From contig JAJRQT010000045.1 in assembly GCA_024280115.1 (NCBI GenBank), positions 1-64,000 on the forward strand: DNA of 64,000 nt. The letters are read 5' to 3'. The first letter of the stretch is position 1; each line of letters opens with the position of its first letter. Below the pieces are notes generated by a model. That model ran no database searches, was not told where the DNA came from, and worked only from the letters and a program-made list of their open reading frames with translations. Made by a program: the position numbers and the translations under genes. Origin of the DNA: Bacteroidota bacterium (lineage in GTDB: Bacteria; Bacteroidota; Bacteroidia; Cytophagales; Cyclobacteriaceae). Shown piece by piece: positions 1 through 9,009 of this stretch.

Positions 1-119
1 CTTCTGGTGAAAACAATAGTGACCGCATTTAAAAGGCCGGGCTTGTCTTCTGTCAGGATCGAAATCGTATATTCTTTTTCGATTGCATGTCCTGTCGAAT
101 CTTGATATATATCTGTCAT
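1..119 (-). CDS. ilvN: Acetolactate synthase small (regulatory) subunit, N-terminal part
   Basis: The reading frame starts at the ATG at 119 and runs off the left edge, so only about 39 residues are visible. The stretch around residues 16-35 (EYTISILTEDKPGLLNAV) has the opening beta-strand and the xDKPGLL turn of an ACT domain, as in IlvN/IlvH, which binds valine and controls the catalytic subunit. It starts 17 bp after the ilvB stop, which fits translation from the same message. The call rests on this short match plus the position after ilvD-ilvB; the rest of the gene lies outside the window. Confidence 0.85.
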   Translation of the reverse strand, partial: MTDIYQDSTGHAIEKEYTISILTEDKPGLLNAVTIVFTR

Positions 120-136
120 TTTACTAAGATCTAAAA

Positions 137-1876
137 TTACTCTAATCGGATATTTGAAACGGACTCCCCTGATGGAACCATCGGGAATACATTTTCTTCT
201 TTTTCTACGACTACTTCAAGGAAATAAGGGCCGTCATGTTCAAGCATTGTTTTTAATGCATCTTTTAACCCCGCTCTTTCTTTTACCTGTTTCCCTGCAA
301 TGCCATAACCCTCGGCGATTTTAACAAAATCGGGGTTGACCATCTCTGTAAAGGAATACCTTTTGTCAAAGAATAATTCCTGCCATTGTCGTACCATTCC
401 CAGGAAGCTGTTATTCAGGACAACAATTTTTACGGGTATATTGTACTGTGATATTGTTCCCAATTCCTGTATGGTCATTTGAATGCCCCCGTCACCGGCT
501 ATTGCAATAACTTGTTGGTCTTTTTTCCCTACCTGTGCGCCCATTGCAGCGGGTAAACCAAAACCCATTGTTCCTAAACCGCCTGAAGTCACCAGTTGAT
601 TTGGGCTTTTAAATTTATAATACCTCGGCGCAACCATCTGATGTTGACCTACATCGGTAACTATGATGGCTTCTCCATTTGTCAATTCTGAAATTAGCCG
701 GACAGCCTCACCCATTTTATTTTGATTTCCTTCCGGATAAATATCTCGTTTTATAACTTTATCATATTCTATTTTATCCAGCTTTTTGAATTCTTCGATC
801 CAATCCTTATGACCTGCTTTGTTAACCTTTTTGTTAAGCATTCCCAAAGCCTGTTTTGCATCTGCATTGATCCCAACTTCTGTTTTAATTATTTTATCAA
901 TTTCAGAAGCATCGATTTCTATATGTATTACTTTGGCTTTGGTGGCATAACGATTAACATCACCTGTTACGCGGTCATCAAATCGCATACCGATTGCAAT
1001 GAGTACATCACATTCATTGGTGAGGACATTAGGGCCATAATTTCCATGCATACCAAGAAAACCCACATAATTGTGGTGATCCTGGGGAAAGGATGAAAGA
1101 CCAAGTAAAGTACATGCTACTGGTATATCAGCTTTCTCAGAAAGTTCCAAAACTTCTTTTTCAGCGCCGGAAATTAGTATGCCATGTCCAGCGAGAATAT
1201 ATGGTTTTTTTGCATTGTTAATTATTTTTGCAGCATCCTCAATGTCATCATTGTTTATAACAGGATAAGGATGATAGCTTCGGATTTTTTCACATGGTTT
1301 ATATTCAAAATCCAACTCACCAAATTGTGCATCCTTAGTAATGTCTAACAAGACTGGTCCGGGCCGGCCGGTTCTGGCAATGTAGAATGCGCGTGCAATT
1401 GCCCCAGGGATTTCATCTGCGGAAGTTATCTGGAAATTCCATTTTGTAACGGGCATAGAGATGCCCAACACATCAGATTCCTGAAAAGCATCGGTTCCAA
1501 GTAAATGAGAAGGAACCTGGCCTACGATGCATACCAATGGTGTAGAATCTATTTGCGCATCGGCGATGCCGGTCATTAAATTTGTTGCACCTGGCCCACT
1601 GGTAGCAAAACAGACGCCCACATCACCGGTGACTCGCGCATAACCCTGGGCGGCGTGAGCGGCACCCTGTTCATGTCTTGTCAGAATATGGTTGACCTTA
1701 TCCTGATAATGGTACAACGAGTCGTAGATCGGCATAATTGCACCACCGGGATAACCAAAAATGGTATCAACTCCTTCCTCCAGCAACGAAAGTATTACGG
1801 CTTCTGAACCAGTAATGCTCATTTTCTTTTTACTCGTGCCGGGCGATGATTTTTGTAATGTATCCATCTGTTCCAT
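137..1876 (-). CDS. ilvB: Acetolactate synthase large (catalytic) subunit
   Basis: A 579-residue thiamine-diphosphate enzyme that condenses two pyruvates to acetolactate, or pyruvate with 2-oxobutyrate, as the first common step of valine, leucine and isoleucine synthesis. The N-terminal pyrimidine-binding domain shows the [13 protein letters not shown] motif and the activating glutamate (RHEQGA, about residue 69). The central domain carries [10 protein letters not shown]. The C-terminal pyrophosphate-binding domain shows [12 protein letters not shown] and a downstream NN (about residues 455-490). Length is normal for the family. It lies 10 bp after ilvD and 17 bp before ilvN, in one minus-strand operon. 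Some 20 N-terminal residues precede the domain; the start used is the first ATG after the ilvD stop. Confidence 0.96.
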   Translation of the reverse strand: MEQMDTLQKSSPGTSKKKMSITGSEAVILSLLEEGVDTIFGYPGGAIMPIYDSLYHYQDKVNHILTRHEQGAAHAAQGYARVTGDVGVCFATSGPGATNLMTGIADAQIDSTPLVCIVGQVPSHLLGTDAFQESDVLGISMPVTKWNFQITSADEIPGAIARAFYIARTGRPGPVLLDITKDAQFGELDFEYKPCEKIRSYHPYPVINNDDIEDAAKIINNAKKPYILAGHGILISGAEKEVLELSEKADIPVACTLLGLSSFPQDHHNYVGFLGMHGNYGPNVLTNECDVLIAIGMRFDDRVTGDVNRYATKAKVIHIEIDASEIDKIIKTEVGINADAKQALGMLNKKVNKAGHKDWIEEFKKLDKIEYDKVIKRDIYPEGNQNKMGEAVRLISELTNGEAIIVTDVGQHQMVAPRYYKFKSPNQLVTSGGLGTMGFGLPAAMGAQVGKKDQQVIAIAGDGGIQMTIQELGTISQYNIPVKIVVLNNSFLGMVRQWQELFFDKRYSFTEMVNPDFVKIAEGYGIAGKQVKERAGLKDALKTMLEHDGPYFLEVVVEKEENVFPMVPSGESVSNIRLE

Positions 1877-1886
1877 AATAGAAATT

Positions 1887-3560
1887 TTAAATTGTAACGC
1901 AACCTTCAGAGGCTGTAGCTACTGTATCAATAAACTTTTTTAATATTCCTGTTTGCGCCTTGTAGGGCGGTTTAATCCAATTTTGTCTTCTTTTTTCAAT
2001 TTCTTCGTCAGAAAGAGCGACATCAATTTTATTATTTATAGCATCAATTGTAATGATATCTCCATCTTCCAGCAAACCGATGAGGCCTCCTTCAGATGCT
2101 TCAGGGGTAATGTGTCCTACAACAAATCCATGAGATCCTCCAGAGAATCTTCCATCTGTGATTAATGCGACATCTTTTCCAAGTCCTGCCCCAACCACAG
2201 CGCCGGTTGGTTTTAGCATTTCCGGCATTCCCGGAGCGCCTTTGGGCCCCTCATGCCGGATGACGATCACATCTCCTTTTTTTACGCTTGTTCCGATACC
2301 TTCTATAGCTTCAAATTCATCTTCAAATACTTTAGCAGGGCCTGTGAAAATTTCCCCTTCTTTACCGGTGATCTTTGCGACTGATCCTTCTTCTGCTAAA
2401 TTTCCATAAAGAATCTGAATATGTCCTACCGGTTTGATAGGATTGTCAAAAGGGCGAATTATTTTTTGCCCCTTTTCTAAATCGGCAACCATTTCAAGAT
2501 TTTCTCCAAAAGTCTTTCCGGTAACTGTAATACAATTACCATCAAAATATCCTTCATTCAATAAGTGCTTCATAACACCGGGGACGCCGCCAACATTGTA
2601 TAAATCCTCCATCAGGTATTCGCCGCTCGGTTTTAAATCTGCAATGAATGGTGTTTTATCACTAATCCTCTGAAAGTCATCTATTTTTAATTTAACATCT
2701 ACTGATTTTGCCATAGCCAGCAAATGGAGTACGGCATTTGTAGAACCTCCAAGCGCCATGATCAAAGCAATCGCATTTTCAAAGGCAGCTTTTGTCATGA
2801 TATCTCTTGGTTTTAAGTCAATCTTTAGCAGATGCTTGATGGCTTTACCAATGTCATGACATTCGTGACCTTTTTCCGCGCTGGTAGCAGGATTCGAAGA
2901 TGAATAGGGGAGACTCATACCAAGGCACTCAATTGCTGCAGCCATGGTATTGGCAGTGTACATGCCTCCGCATGCGCCAGCTCCAGGAATAGAATTTTTT
3001 ATAATTCCCTTATAATCTTCCTCGTTTATTTTTCCAGCCAATTTTTCACCGTAAGCTTCAAACGCAGAAACTATGTTGAGGTCCTTGCCTTTCCACTTAC
3101 CTTTTCTGACCGTACCTCCATAGACAAGTATTCCCGGGCGGTTCAGTCTGCCCATGGCCATCATTGCTCCAGGCATATTTTTATCACATCCTACAACAGG
3201 GACAACAGCATCATAAAATTGGGCGCTTACAACAGTTTCAATAGAATCTGCGATGAGCTCCCTTGATGGCAATGAATATTTCATGCCTTCTGTTCCATTA
3301 GTGATGCCGTCACTGACGCCAATCGTATGAAAAATAAGGCCTAAAAGCCCATTTTCGTCAATGCCTTGTTTGATCTGATCAGCTAATCCATTTAAATGCA
3401 TATTACAGGGATTGCCTTGAAAACCAGTACTTACTACACCAATCTGGGCTTTTTTCATATCGGCATCCTGCATGCCAATCGCGTATAACATTGCCTGTGC
3501 TGCAGGCAGACTTTCGTCTTGTGTAATTTTGCTACTGTATTTATTAATATTATTTTCCAT
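1887..3560 (-). CDS. ilvD: Dihydroxy-acid dehydratase
   Basis: 557 residues, the usual length. It dehydrates 2,3-dihydroxy-isovalerate and 2,3-dihydroxy-3-methylvalerate to the 2-oxo acids of the valine and isoleucine pathways. The expected iron-sulfur cysteines are visible in [20 protein letters not shown] and [12 protein letters not shown], and the C-terminal part has the [12 protein letters not shown] motif typical of the IlvD/Edd family. It is the first structural gene of the visible operon. The start at 3560 lies 13 nt beyond the T-tract of an intrinsic terminator, so its transcription depends on read-through of the attenuator described in separate entries. Confidence 0.97.
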   Translation of the reverse strand: MENNINKYSSKITQDESLPAAQAMLYAIGMQDADMKKAQIGVVSTGFQGNPCNMHLNGLADQIKQGIDENGLLGLIFHTIGVSDGITNGTEGMKYSLPSRELIADSIETVVSAQFYDAVVPVVGCDKNMPGAMMAMGRLNRPGILVYGGTVRKGKWKGKDLNIVSAFEAYGEKLAGKINEEDYKGIIKNSIPGAGACGGMYTANTMAAAIECLGMSLPYSSSNPATSAEKGHECHDIGKAIKHLLKIDLKPRDIMTKAAFENAIALIMALGGSTNAVLHLLAMAKSVDVKLKIDDFQRISDKTPFIADLKPSGEYLMEDLYNVGGVPGVMKHLLNEGYFDGNCITVTGKTFGENLEMVADLEKGQKIIRPFDNPIKPVGHIQILYGNLAEEGSVAKITGKEGEIFTGPAKVFEDEFEAIEGIGTSVKKGDVIVIRHEGPKGAPGMPEMLKPTGAVVGAGLGKDVALITDGRFSGGSHGFVVGHITPEASEGGLIGLLEDGDIITIDAINNKIDVALSDEEIEKRRQNWIKPPYKAQTGILKKFIDTVATASEGCVTI

Positions 3561-3573
3561 ATGTGTTGTGAAT

Positions 3574-3606
3574 AAAAAAAACCTTTCTGTTTAAAGAGAA
3601 AGGTTT
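3574..3606 (-). terminator. Intrinsic terminator of the ilv leader (attenuator)
   Basis: On the minus strand a perfect 10-bp stem (arms 3597-3606 and 3579-3588, AAACCTTTCT / AGAAAGGTTT) with an 8-nt loop runs into a T-tract at 3581-3574. It sits between the leader peptide and ilvD, where a simple terminator would shut off the operon, so it should act as an attenuator. The 5' arm also pairs perfectly with a segment just after the leader stop (GAGAAAGG, 3630-3637), giving an alternative antiterminator. Confidence 0.88.
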
Positions 3607-3638
3607 AGTTTTTTAGAATCTATAGTATTCCTTTCTCC

Positions 3639-3704
3639 TCAGGCATCATAAATAAGGACCACGACAGAAAGGACAAGAAGAACTATAGATGACAATATTT
3701 TCAT
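3639..3704 (-). CDS. Branched-chain amino acid leader peptide of the ilv operon
   Basis: A 21-codon frame from the ATG at 3704 to a TGA at 3639. Thirteen of its residues are Ile (3), Leu (5) or Val (5), including the runs IVLLVL and VVVLI, exactly the end products of the downstream enzymes. It lies 33 nt before the terminator stem. The codons for Leu-Ser (CCTTTCT, 3666-3672) are themselves complementary to the segment after the stop codon. Leader, pause-type segment, antiterminator and terminator can therefore form the mutually exclusive 1:2, 2:3 and 3:4 pairings of classical ribosome-mediated attenuation. No good Shine-Dalgarno site is visible, as usual in this phylum. Confidence 0.85.
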   Translation of the reverse strand: MKILSSIVLLVLSVVVLIYDA

Positions 3705-3724
3705 TAAACTATTAAATTAAAATT

Positions 3725-3761
3725 CAAAATTTTCTTTTGCTAAATTAAGAAGCAACAAAAA
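3725..3761 (-). promoter_or_regulatory. Possible promoter for the ilv leader
   Basis: On the minus strand TTTTTG (3761-3756) is followed after 23 bp by AAATTTTG (3732-3725), which resembles the Bacteroidota pair TTG / TAnnTTTG with one mismatch in the second box. A start near 3718 would leave only about 14 nt before the leader ATG. The area is very A/T-rich, so chance matches are likely. Confidence 0.3.
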
Positions 3762-3886
3762 TGTATGAATAAATTTTAAATTCAAAGAATTAAGGTTAAT
3801 TATTTTTATTTAGATTTATAGATGACCGATAAATAAATGCTATTTGTCCAGCTGGGCAAATTCACAATTGCAAAGGCTATGCTAAT

Positions 3887-4360
3887 TTACTTTTTATAGG
3901 GCCGGTAAAATATAATCTCCCCTTTTTTAATATACTCCATATTCAATTCGCTTATTCCAACTTTTCTACCATACAAGCTCGTGTTTTGATGTGCAATCTT
4001 GTAGTGGTCTTTTTTTAATACCTTATAAATAATAGCAGTATGATGAGACATGGTTTCTGTGTAAATCCTGTCATTCTTTCTATATTCTAAATTTACATTT
4101 TCAAGTTGAATGATATCGCCTGGAAAAATCTTATCTTTTTTAGGGTTTAATTTTTTACCAAAAATATAGATGCTCATCTGACTGCTTCGGTCGAGATAAC
4201 CTCCTGCATGATCCAGTGCCTCTGATGCCAAATCCCAGCACTCGCCACTATTCACTTTTTCTCCCATTACTGAATCCACATATTCTACTACAAGTTTATT
4301 TAGGTTTGGAATATTAAATTCCCACAATATGAATAATATAAAGAGTAAAGTCGTTTTCAT
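3887..4360 (-). CDS. Secreted papain-fold (CHAP/NlpC-like) protein
   Basis: 157 residues with an N-terminal hydrophobic segment (about residues 3-14) that may be a signal peptide or anchor. The body has SGECWDLASEAL (cysteine near residue 41), PGDIIQLENV and MSHHTAIIYKV followed by AHQN. This order of Cys, Gly-Asp and His resembles CHAP/NlpC-P60-type amidohydrolases, which often cut peptidoglycan peptides. The fold assignment is by motif only; no cell-wall-binding domain is present and the substrate is unknown. It stands alone, divergent from the glycosidase at 4500 with a 139-bp gap. Confidence 0.55.
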   Translation of the reverse strand: MKTTLLFILFILWEFNIPNLNKLVVEYVDSVMGEKVNSGECWDLASEALDHAGGYLDRSSQMSIYIFGKKLNPKKDKIFPGDIIQLENVNLEYRKNDRIYTETMSHHTAIIYKVLKKDHYKIAHQNTSLYGRKVGISELNMEYIKKGEIIFYRPYKK

Positions 4361-4499
4361 TTTTGAAGATGGCTTTTGTGTATATTGTAAATCTTAGAAC
4401 GTAATTTAATATAGATTAGTGAAAAGTGTTATCTTTATAATTCTCTATTATTTGTGATAGATGAATTTTGGTGAAAGTGGATGCAACTATTGACCAGCT

Positions 4500-5546
4500 A
4501 TGCCCATCATAAAAATTCTTATTTCCTTATTTACAGCCGGATTGTTTTTCCTGATGATTTTTAATATTCAGGAAGATGACTATGGTGCCCGGAGTGAAAT
4601 TGATTTTATGAATGGTGTCAGTTTTGTAGCTCCCCCCAAAGAATTTAGTGAAAATCCATTTTCTGATGTAATTGAAGTCAATGCCAATTGGGTTGCCGTT
4701 ATGCCGTATGCTTTCACAAGGGGAAATGAACCTAAAGTGATATTTGACAATGAAAGGCAATGGTGGGGAGAGCGTACCCAGGGAGTAATCAAAACGATTG
4801 AGTTAGCTAAGGAGAAAAAGCTGAAGATATTGTTAAAACCCCACGTATGGATAGGTGGTCAGGGATGGACAGGTGATTTCATATTGGAATCTGAAGAGGA
4901 TTGGAAAAAATGGGAGGCCGATTATGAAAAATATATTCTGAATTATGCGGGAATAGCAGATTCTATGGATGTAGAGGCATTTTGTATTGGTCTTGAATTT
5001 AAAAATGTCGTGATAGAAAGGCCTCAGTTCTGGAGCGACCTGATAATAAATGTAAGAGAGGTTTATCATGGAAATATAACCTACGCTGCCAATTGGGATA
5101 ATTATCAAAATGTGACATTCTGGGAGGAATTGGATTTTATAGGTATAGATGCATATTTTCCATTGTCACAAAATGAAAGCCCTACTGTTGAAGAATTGAA
5201 AAAATCGTGGGTAAAGGAAAAGGAATTGCTTTTTGAACTAAGTAAAAAATATGGATTACCGGTCGTATTTACTGAGTATGGGTACAGGAGTATTGATAAA
5301 GGAGCAGGCAACCAATGGGAATTGGAGCATCATAGGAAATACGAAGGGGACCCAAATTTTGATGTGCAGAAAAATGCTTACCAGGCACTTTTTGAGACTT
5401 TTTGGGCAGAGCCCTGGTTTCATGGCGGTTTTTTATGGAAATGGTACCCCGATCATTGGCGGAAATTGGACCCTGAAAATTCTGACTACACCCCACAAAA
5501 GAAGCCGGTAGAAAAAGTTGTCAGGGAATGGTATAAAAAACACTGA
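4500..5546 (+). CDS. Glycoside hydrolase, GH113 (mannanase-like) family
   Basis: 348 residues beginning with a hydrophobic signal/anchor (about residues 4-22), then a single TIM-barrel domain. The candidate acid/base is Glu166 in CIGLEFKN at the end of a beta strand, and the candidate nucleophile is Glu259 in VVFTEYGYRS; both fit the clan GH-A layout and the GH113 family as remembered. LLKPHVWIGGQGWTGD and FIGIDAYFPL are further barrel-strand motifs. Family members act on beta-mannan or related beta-glycans; the substrate here is unproven. The protein is probably periplasmic or attached to the inner membrane. The ClC gene follows on the same strand with a short gap. Confidence 0.75.
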   Translation: MPIIKILISLFTAGLFFLMIFNIQEDDYGARSEIDFMNGVSFVAPPKEFSENPFSDVIEVNANWVAVMPYAFTRGNEPKVIFDNERQWWGERTQGVIKTIELAKEKKLKILLKPHVWIGGQGWTGDFILESEEDWKKWEADYEKYILNYAGIADSMDVEAFCIGLEFKNVVIERPQFWSDLIINVREVYHGNITYAANWDNYQNVTFWEELDFIGIDAYFPLSQNESPTVEELKKSWVKEKELLFELSKKYGLPVVFTEYGYRSIDKGAGNQWELEHHRKYEGDPNFDVQKNAYQALFETFWAEPWFHGGFLWKWYPDHWRKLDPENSDYTPQKKPVEKVVREWYKKH

Positions 5547-5625
5547 CAATCACCTGATTTCAATTATTGCTTCTATATTTGCCATTAAAATATATTATTT
5601 CTATTCTCAAAGTTTTTTTACCTCG

Positions 5626-7401
5626 ATGACAAAAGTAGGACCACTTACCAGATTTTTAATTTGGCGAAGAAATCATATCAGTGATTCAAGGTTTGTGATG
5701 CTGCTAAGTATGATTGTGGGTATAGCTGCAGGTTTTGGCGCTGTTATAATAAAAAGGTCTGTTGGTCTAATCGAACAATTGCTCACCAGTGGTTTTTCAG
5801 ATGAATTACACAATTATCTATATTTCATTTACCCGGGTATTGGAGTATTAATAGTAGTGCTTTTTATTAAATATATACTAAAGAACCCTGTAGGTGATGG
5901 GATACCGAACATACTATACGCAATATCAAAAAATAGTAGCCTGATTAAGCCCTATCAAATGTTTGCCTCAATTATTACCAGCTCCTTAACTGTTGGTTTT
6001 GGCGGTTCCGTAGGCCTTGAAGGCCCTACGGTTTCTACAGGTGGTGCAATGGGATCCAACATTGGCAGGATATTAAGACTTGATTATCGAAGGATTACAT
6101 TGCTGGTAGCTTGTGCCTCTGCAGGAGCAATGGCTGCAATCTTCAAAGCTCCGATTGCTGCAATTGTCTTTGCTCTTGAAGTGCTTATGCTGGATCTGAC
6201 AATGGCTGCTCTGGCGCCTCTTTTAATAGCTTCTGTTTCAGCAGCATTGGTTTCGTATATTTTTATGGGGCAATATACTATTTACACAATCCCTGTTATT
6301 GAGCAATTTAGCTTGGGGAATATTCCATTTTATATATTATTGGGTGTATTGGCAGGTTTTATTTCATTAAGCTTTACCAAAGTTTATACCATATTTGAAG
6401 ACACTTTCGATAAGATTGAAACCTGGTATGTACGGTTGTTATTGGGGGTAACTATTCTTGGAGTATTATTATTCTTTTTGCCATCTCTATACGGTGAAGG
6501 CTACGATGTCGTGAGTTCCAGCTTGAAAGGAGATTATTCGGAACTCTTTAAGAATAGTATGTTCTATGAGTATCGTGAAAATACCTTAGCAATCATATTA
6601 ATGTTCTTAGCTGCAATTTTTCTAAAAAGTTTTGCAGCTTCCGCAACCTTTGGAGCAGGAGGAATTGGTGGTATTTTTGCACCTACTTTATTCATCGGCG
6701 CAAACACAGGTTTGTTTCTCGCTGAAATATTAAAATACCTTGGGTACGATACAATAATTGCTGGCAACTTTGCCCTGATCGGCATGTGTGGATTGATCGC
6801 CGGTGTTATTCACGCTCCACTGACAGCAATATTTCTTATTGCCGAATTAACCGGGGGATACCAGTTGTTTATCCCGCTTATGATTGTTTCAACTATTTCT
6901 TACACTACAGTAAAATATTTTATAAAAACATCAGTTTATACCAGGCAGCTGGCGAGAAGAGGTGAACTATTTACACACAATAAAGATAAAATGGTCATCT
7001 CGCTGATGAATGTAAAAGATTTACTTGAAACCAAGTTTAAAACAATTCATAAAGATGCAAATCTCGGGGATTTGGTGAAAGTGATTACTGCCTCAAAACG
7101 AAATGTTTTTCCCGTAGTGGATGATGATGGGATATTTTATGGTGTAGTGCACCTCAATGACATCAGGGATGTGATTTTCAAACCTGAATTATATGATTCC
7201 GTTATGGTCTCCAGTTTAATGCATGCTCCAATGACTTCTGCGACCAAAAATGATTCTATGGAAGATATTGTCGAAAAATTTCAACGGACACCACAGTTCA
7301 ATATTGTCGTACTGGAAGAAGGTAAATATGTTGGTTTTGTCTCTCGAGCCAATGTCTTTTCAAAATACAGAAAAATGCTCAAGGAGTTTTCTGAAGATTA
7401 G
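5626..7401 (+). CDS. ClC-family chloride channel/transporter with CBS pair
   Basis: About 591 residues from the ATG at 5626. A longer frame from a TTG at 5518 would overlap the glycosidase and add an unlikely N-terminus, so the ATG is preferred. The membrane domain shows the three ClC selectivity stretches: GDGIPN (about residue 90), GLEGPTVSTGGAMG with the gating glutamate (about 132) and GGIFAPTLFIGA. The C-terminal 140 residues form two CBS motifs (FPVVDDDGIFYGVVHLNDI and FNIVVLEEGKYVGFVSRANV) that usually bind adenine nucleotides. The first motif has Asp where GSGIP carries the anion-coordinating Ser. Presence of the gating Glu suggests an H+-coupled exchanger rather than an open channel; this is inference. 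Confidence 0.9.
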   Translation: MTKVGPLTRFLIWRRNHISDSRFVMLLSMIVGIAAGFGAVIIKRSVGLIEQLLTSGFSDELHNYLYFIYPGIGVLIVVLFIKYILKNPVGDGIPNILYAISKNSSLIKPYQMFASIITSSLTVGFGGSVGLEGPTVSTGGAMGSNIGRILRLDYRRITLLVACASAGAMAAIFKAPIAAIVFALEVLMLDLTMAALAPLLIASVSAALVSYIFMGQYTIYTIPVIEQFSLGNIPFYILLGVLAGFISLSFTKVYTIFEDTFDKIETWYVRLLLGVTILGVLLFFLPSLYGEGYDVVSSSLKGDYSELFKNSMFYEYRENTLAIILMFLAAIFLKSFAASATFGAGGIGGIFAPTLFIGANTGLFLAEILKYLGYDTIIAGNFALIGMCGLIAGVIHAPLTAIFLIAELTGGYQLFIPLMIVSTISYTTVKYFIKTSVYTRQLARRGELFTHNKDKMVISLMNVKDLLETKFKTIHKDANLGDLVKVITASKRNVFPVVDDDGIFYGVVHLNDIRDVIFKPELYDSVMVSSLMHAPMTSATKNDSMEDIVEKFQRTPQFNIVVLEEGKYVGFVSRANVFSKYRKMLKEFSED

Positions 7402-7702
7402 TTGGATATAGATATGATTTTGTTGATTTAATGCTACAATGAGAGAATGCTACAATGAGAGAATGCTATAATGCCTGAATGCTACAATGTTTTTTACTTT
7501 TGATTTCACAAGCTTAATAATCTTGCAAATTTCTATTGGAGGGTGTAATCTGATCTCTGTCATCATCTCATTCCATCATTTTTTCATTGCCAATTAAATT
7601 CTTGTTAGGGTCAAAGATTTAATAATAAATCTATTCTCTTTTCGTATTATTTCGTTAAATCATTAAGTTTAATACTAATAACATAGTTTACTAATAAGTG
7701 AA
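7402..7702. other. Intergenic stretch between ClC gene and toxin-antitoxin pair
   Basis: The 301 bp hold the short tandem repeat at 7430-7489 (see its own entry) and otherwise A/T-rich sequence. No reading frame, convincing terminator or promoter match could be supported. Confidence 0.5.
7430..7489. repeat. 16-bp tandem repeat, 3.75 copies
   Basis: Units start at 7430, 7446, 7462 and 7478. The first two (AATGCTACAATGAGAG) are identical, the third differs at four positions and the fourth is cut after 12 bases. The array is non-coding and lies just after the ClC stop. The identity of neighbouring units suggests recent slippage. Confidence 0.85.
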
Positions 7703-7921
7703 ATGAAACAAATAACATTAAATATACCGGAAAATAAGTACCAATTTTTTCTAGAATTGGTGAGAAATCTTGAATTTATAAAGGTTAAGAATGATGATAA
7801 TCTCAACAAAGATCAAAAAGAGTTTGTTGATGATTTGAAGGATTCACTTGCTCAGGTTGAACTTCATTTGAAAGGTCAAATAAATCTAAAATCAGCAGAT
7901 AAACTGTTAGATGAGTTATAA
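7703..7921 (+). CDS. Putative antitoxin of a type II toxin-antitoxin pair
   Basis: 72 residues, beginning MKQITLNIPENKYQFFLELV, a short beta strand plus amphipathic helix of the kind seen in small dimeric antitoxins, followed by a charged helical C-terminus that would wrap the toxin. Its identity rests mainly on position: it overlaps the next gene by 11 bp and precedes a RelE/ParE-like toxin. No specific antitoxin family is recognised. Such pairs usually repress their own promoter through the antitoxin N-terminus. Confidence 0.65.
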   Translation: MKQITLNIPENKYQFFLELVRNLEFIKVKNDDNLNKDQKEFVDDLKDSLAQVELHLKGQINLKSADKLLDEL

Positions 7922-8243
7922 AATATACTATACAAATCATTTTGAAAAGCAATTAAAGAAACTGTCAAAGAAGTATTCCTCGATTAAAAGCGATTTTAAA
8001 TCCCTTTTGTTATCACTAAAAACCAACCCTAAAAAAGGCCAGGCACTGGGAAAAGATTGTTATAAAATTCGAATGTCTATAGCGTCAAAGAGAAAAGGAA
8101 AGTCTGGCGGGAGCCGGGTGATTTATAGTGTTAAAGTTGTTGCTAATACAGTTTATCTTTTGTCCATTTATGATAAATCTGAAAAAGACAATATTAAGGA
8201 CGGTGAGTTGGATTTTTTATTGAGTAAGGCAGACCTTTTATAA
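7911..8243 (+). CDS. RelE/ParE-superfamily toxin
   Basis: 110 residues with the typical RelE/ParE layout: an N-terminal strand (YKIYYTNHFEKQLKKL), a basic helix pair, a central strand around CYKIRMSIASKRKGKSGGSRVIY with several Lys/Arg for RNA contact, and a final strand VYLLSIYDKSEKDN. Members cleave ribosome-bound mRNA or inhibit gyrase; which applies cannot be told. Its start overlaps the antitoxin stop, the usual coupling. It converges with the nucleotidyltransferase gene ending at 8264. Confidence 0.75.
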   Translation: MSYKIYYTNHFEKQLKKLSKKYSSIKSDFKSLLLSLKTNPKKGQALGKDCYKIRMSIASKRKGKSGGSRVIYSVKVVANTVYLLSIYDKSEKDNIKDGELDFLLSKADLL

Positions 8244-8263
8244 ACATATTATTGTCGGTATGA

Positions 8264-9004
8264 TCACTTTTTAACAAACTTCTCAATATCGATTTCACGC
8301 TCGCCTCGTTGTAGTTTCTCAGGAGTACCCACATCTAACCAATAGGAAGTATCATCGATATATCCCATAATTTTTTGGAGTTTTGCCAATTTTAAATAAA
8401 CATCAATAATTGAGAAACAGCCATCTTCATCGATTAATTTGAAGATAGATGGATTGATAACATGAAGGCATGAAAAAGCAAGTTGCTCCAGTTGAGTTCC
8501 CTGATTTGTAACTATAATCCTTTCTTTTGACACAGTGTTTTCCCAGCCACAGAGTTTTTTATTCTCATTAAAAAGAAAAAATCTGCTACCAGGTCGATGT
8601 CTTACTAAAAGTGTTGCCAGCGCATTGCTTTGCTTATGGAAGTTATAAAAATCCCGAAGGTCAACATCGGTGAGTGTATCTACATTGTGAACCAGGAAGG
8701 GTTCACTATCATCAAAAAACCATGACGCCTTTTTCAATCCTCCGCCTGTATCGAGAAGCTCCCCCCGTTCATCGGAAATTTTTAGGTTGATTCCATAATT
8801 ATTTTTTGATTGAAGAAAATCAATGACCTTTTCAGCAAAATGATGGACGTTTACGATAATTTCATCAAACCCATAGTTGATCAATCTCCGGATGATGATA
8901 TCGAGCAGGGGTGTGCCATGAACCTCGGCAAGAGCTTTTGGACGGTCGTTGGTAATCGGCTTTAACCTTGTGCCGAGACCAGCGGCAAATATCATCGCTT
9001 TCAT
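8264..9004 (-). CDS. Sugar-1-phosphate nucleotidyltransferase (MurU-like)
   Basis: 246 residues. The N-terminus MKAMIFAAGLGTRLKPIT with RPKALAEV is the signature of NTP-dependent sugar-phosphate nucleotidyltransferases (GxGTRxxPxT plus PKxL). Metal-binding Asp is seen in VHNVDTLTDVD, and the C-terminal part has SYWLDVGTPEKL. Small single-domain members of this size that sit beside an AmgK-type kinase are MurNAc-1-phosphate uridylyltransferases (MurU) of the cell-wall recycling bypass; that partner is the next gene, 5 bp upstream. Mannose-1-phosphate guanylyltransferase is the main alternative. It is expected to be cytosolic. Confidence 0.75.
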   Translation of the reverse strand: MKAMIFAAGLGTRLKPITNDRPKALAEVHGTPLLDIIIRRLINYGFDEIIVNVHHFAEKVIDFLQSKNNYGINLKISDERGELLDTGGGLKKASWFFDDSEPFLVHNVDTLTDVDLRDFYNFHKQSNALATLLVRHRPGSRFFLFNENKKLCGWENTVSKERIIVTNQGTQLEQLAFSCLHVINPSIFKLIDEDGCFSIIDVYLKLAKLQKIMGYIDDTSYWLDVGTPEKLQRGEREIDIEKFVKK

Positions 9005-9009
9005 AGTTA

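Noticed and set aside
2158-2409. Plus-strand ORFs opposite ilvD and ilvB
   Set aside because: They are antisense shadows of strongly coding genes, with proline/serine-rich translations typical of such frames.
7430-7489. CRISPR array
   Set aside because: The units are 16 bp with no spacers, so it is a plain tandem repeat; no cas gene is in the window.
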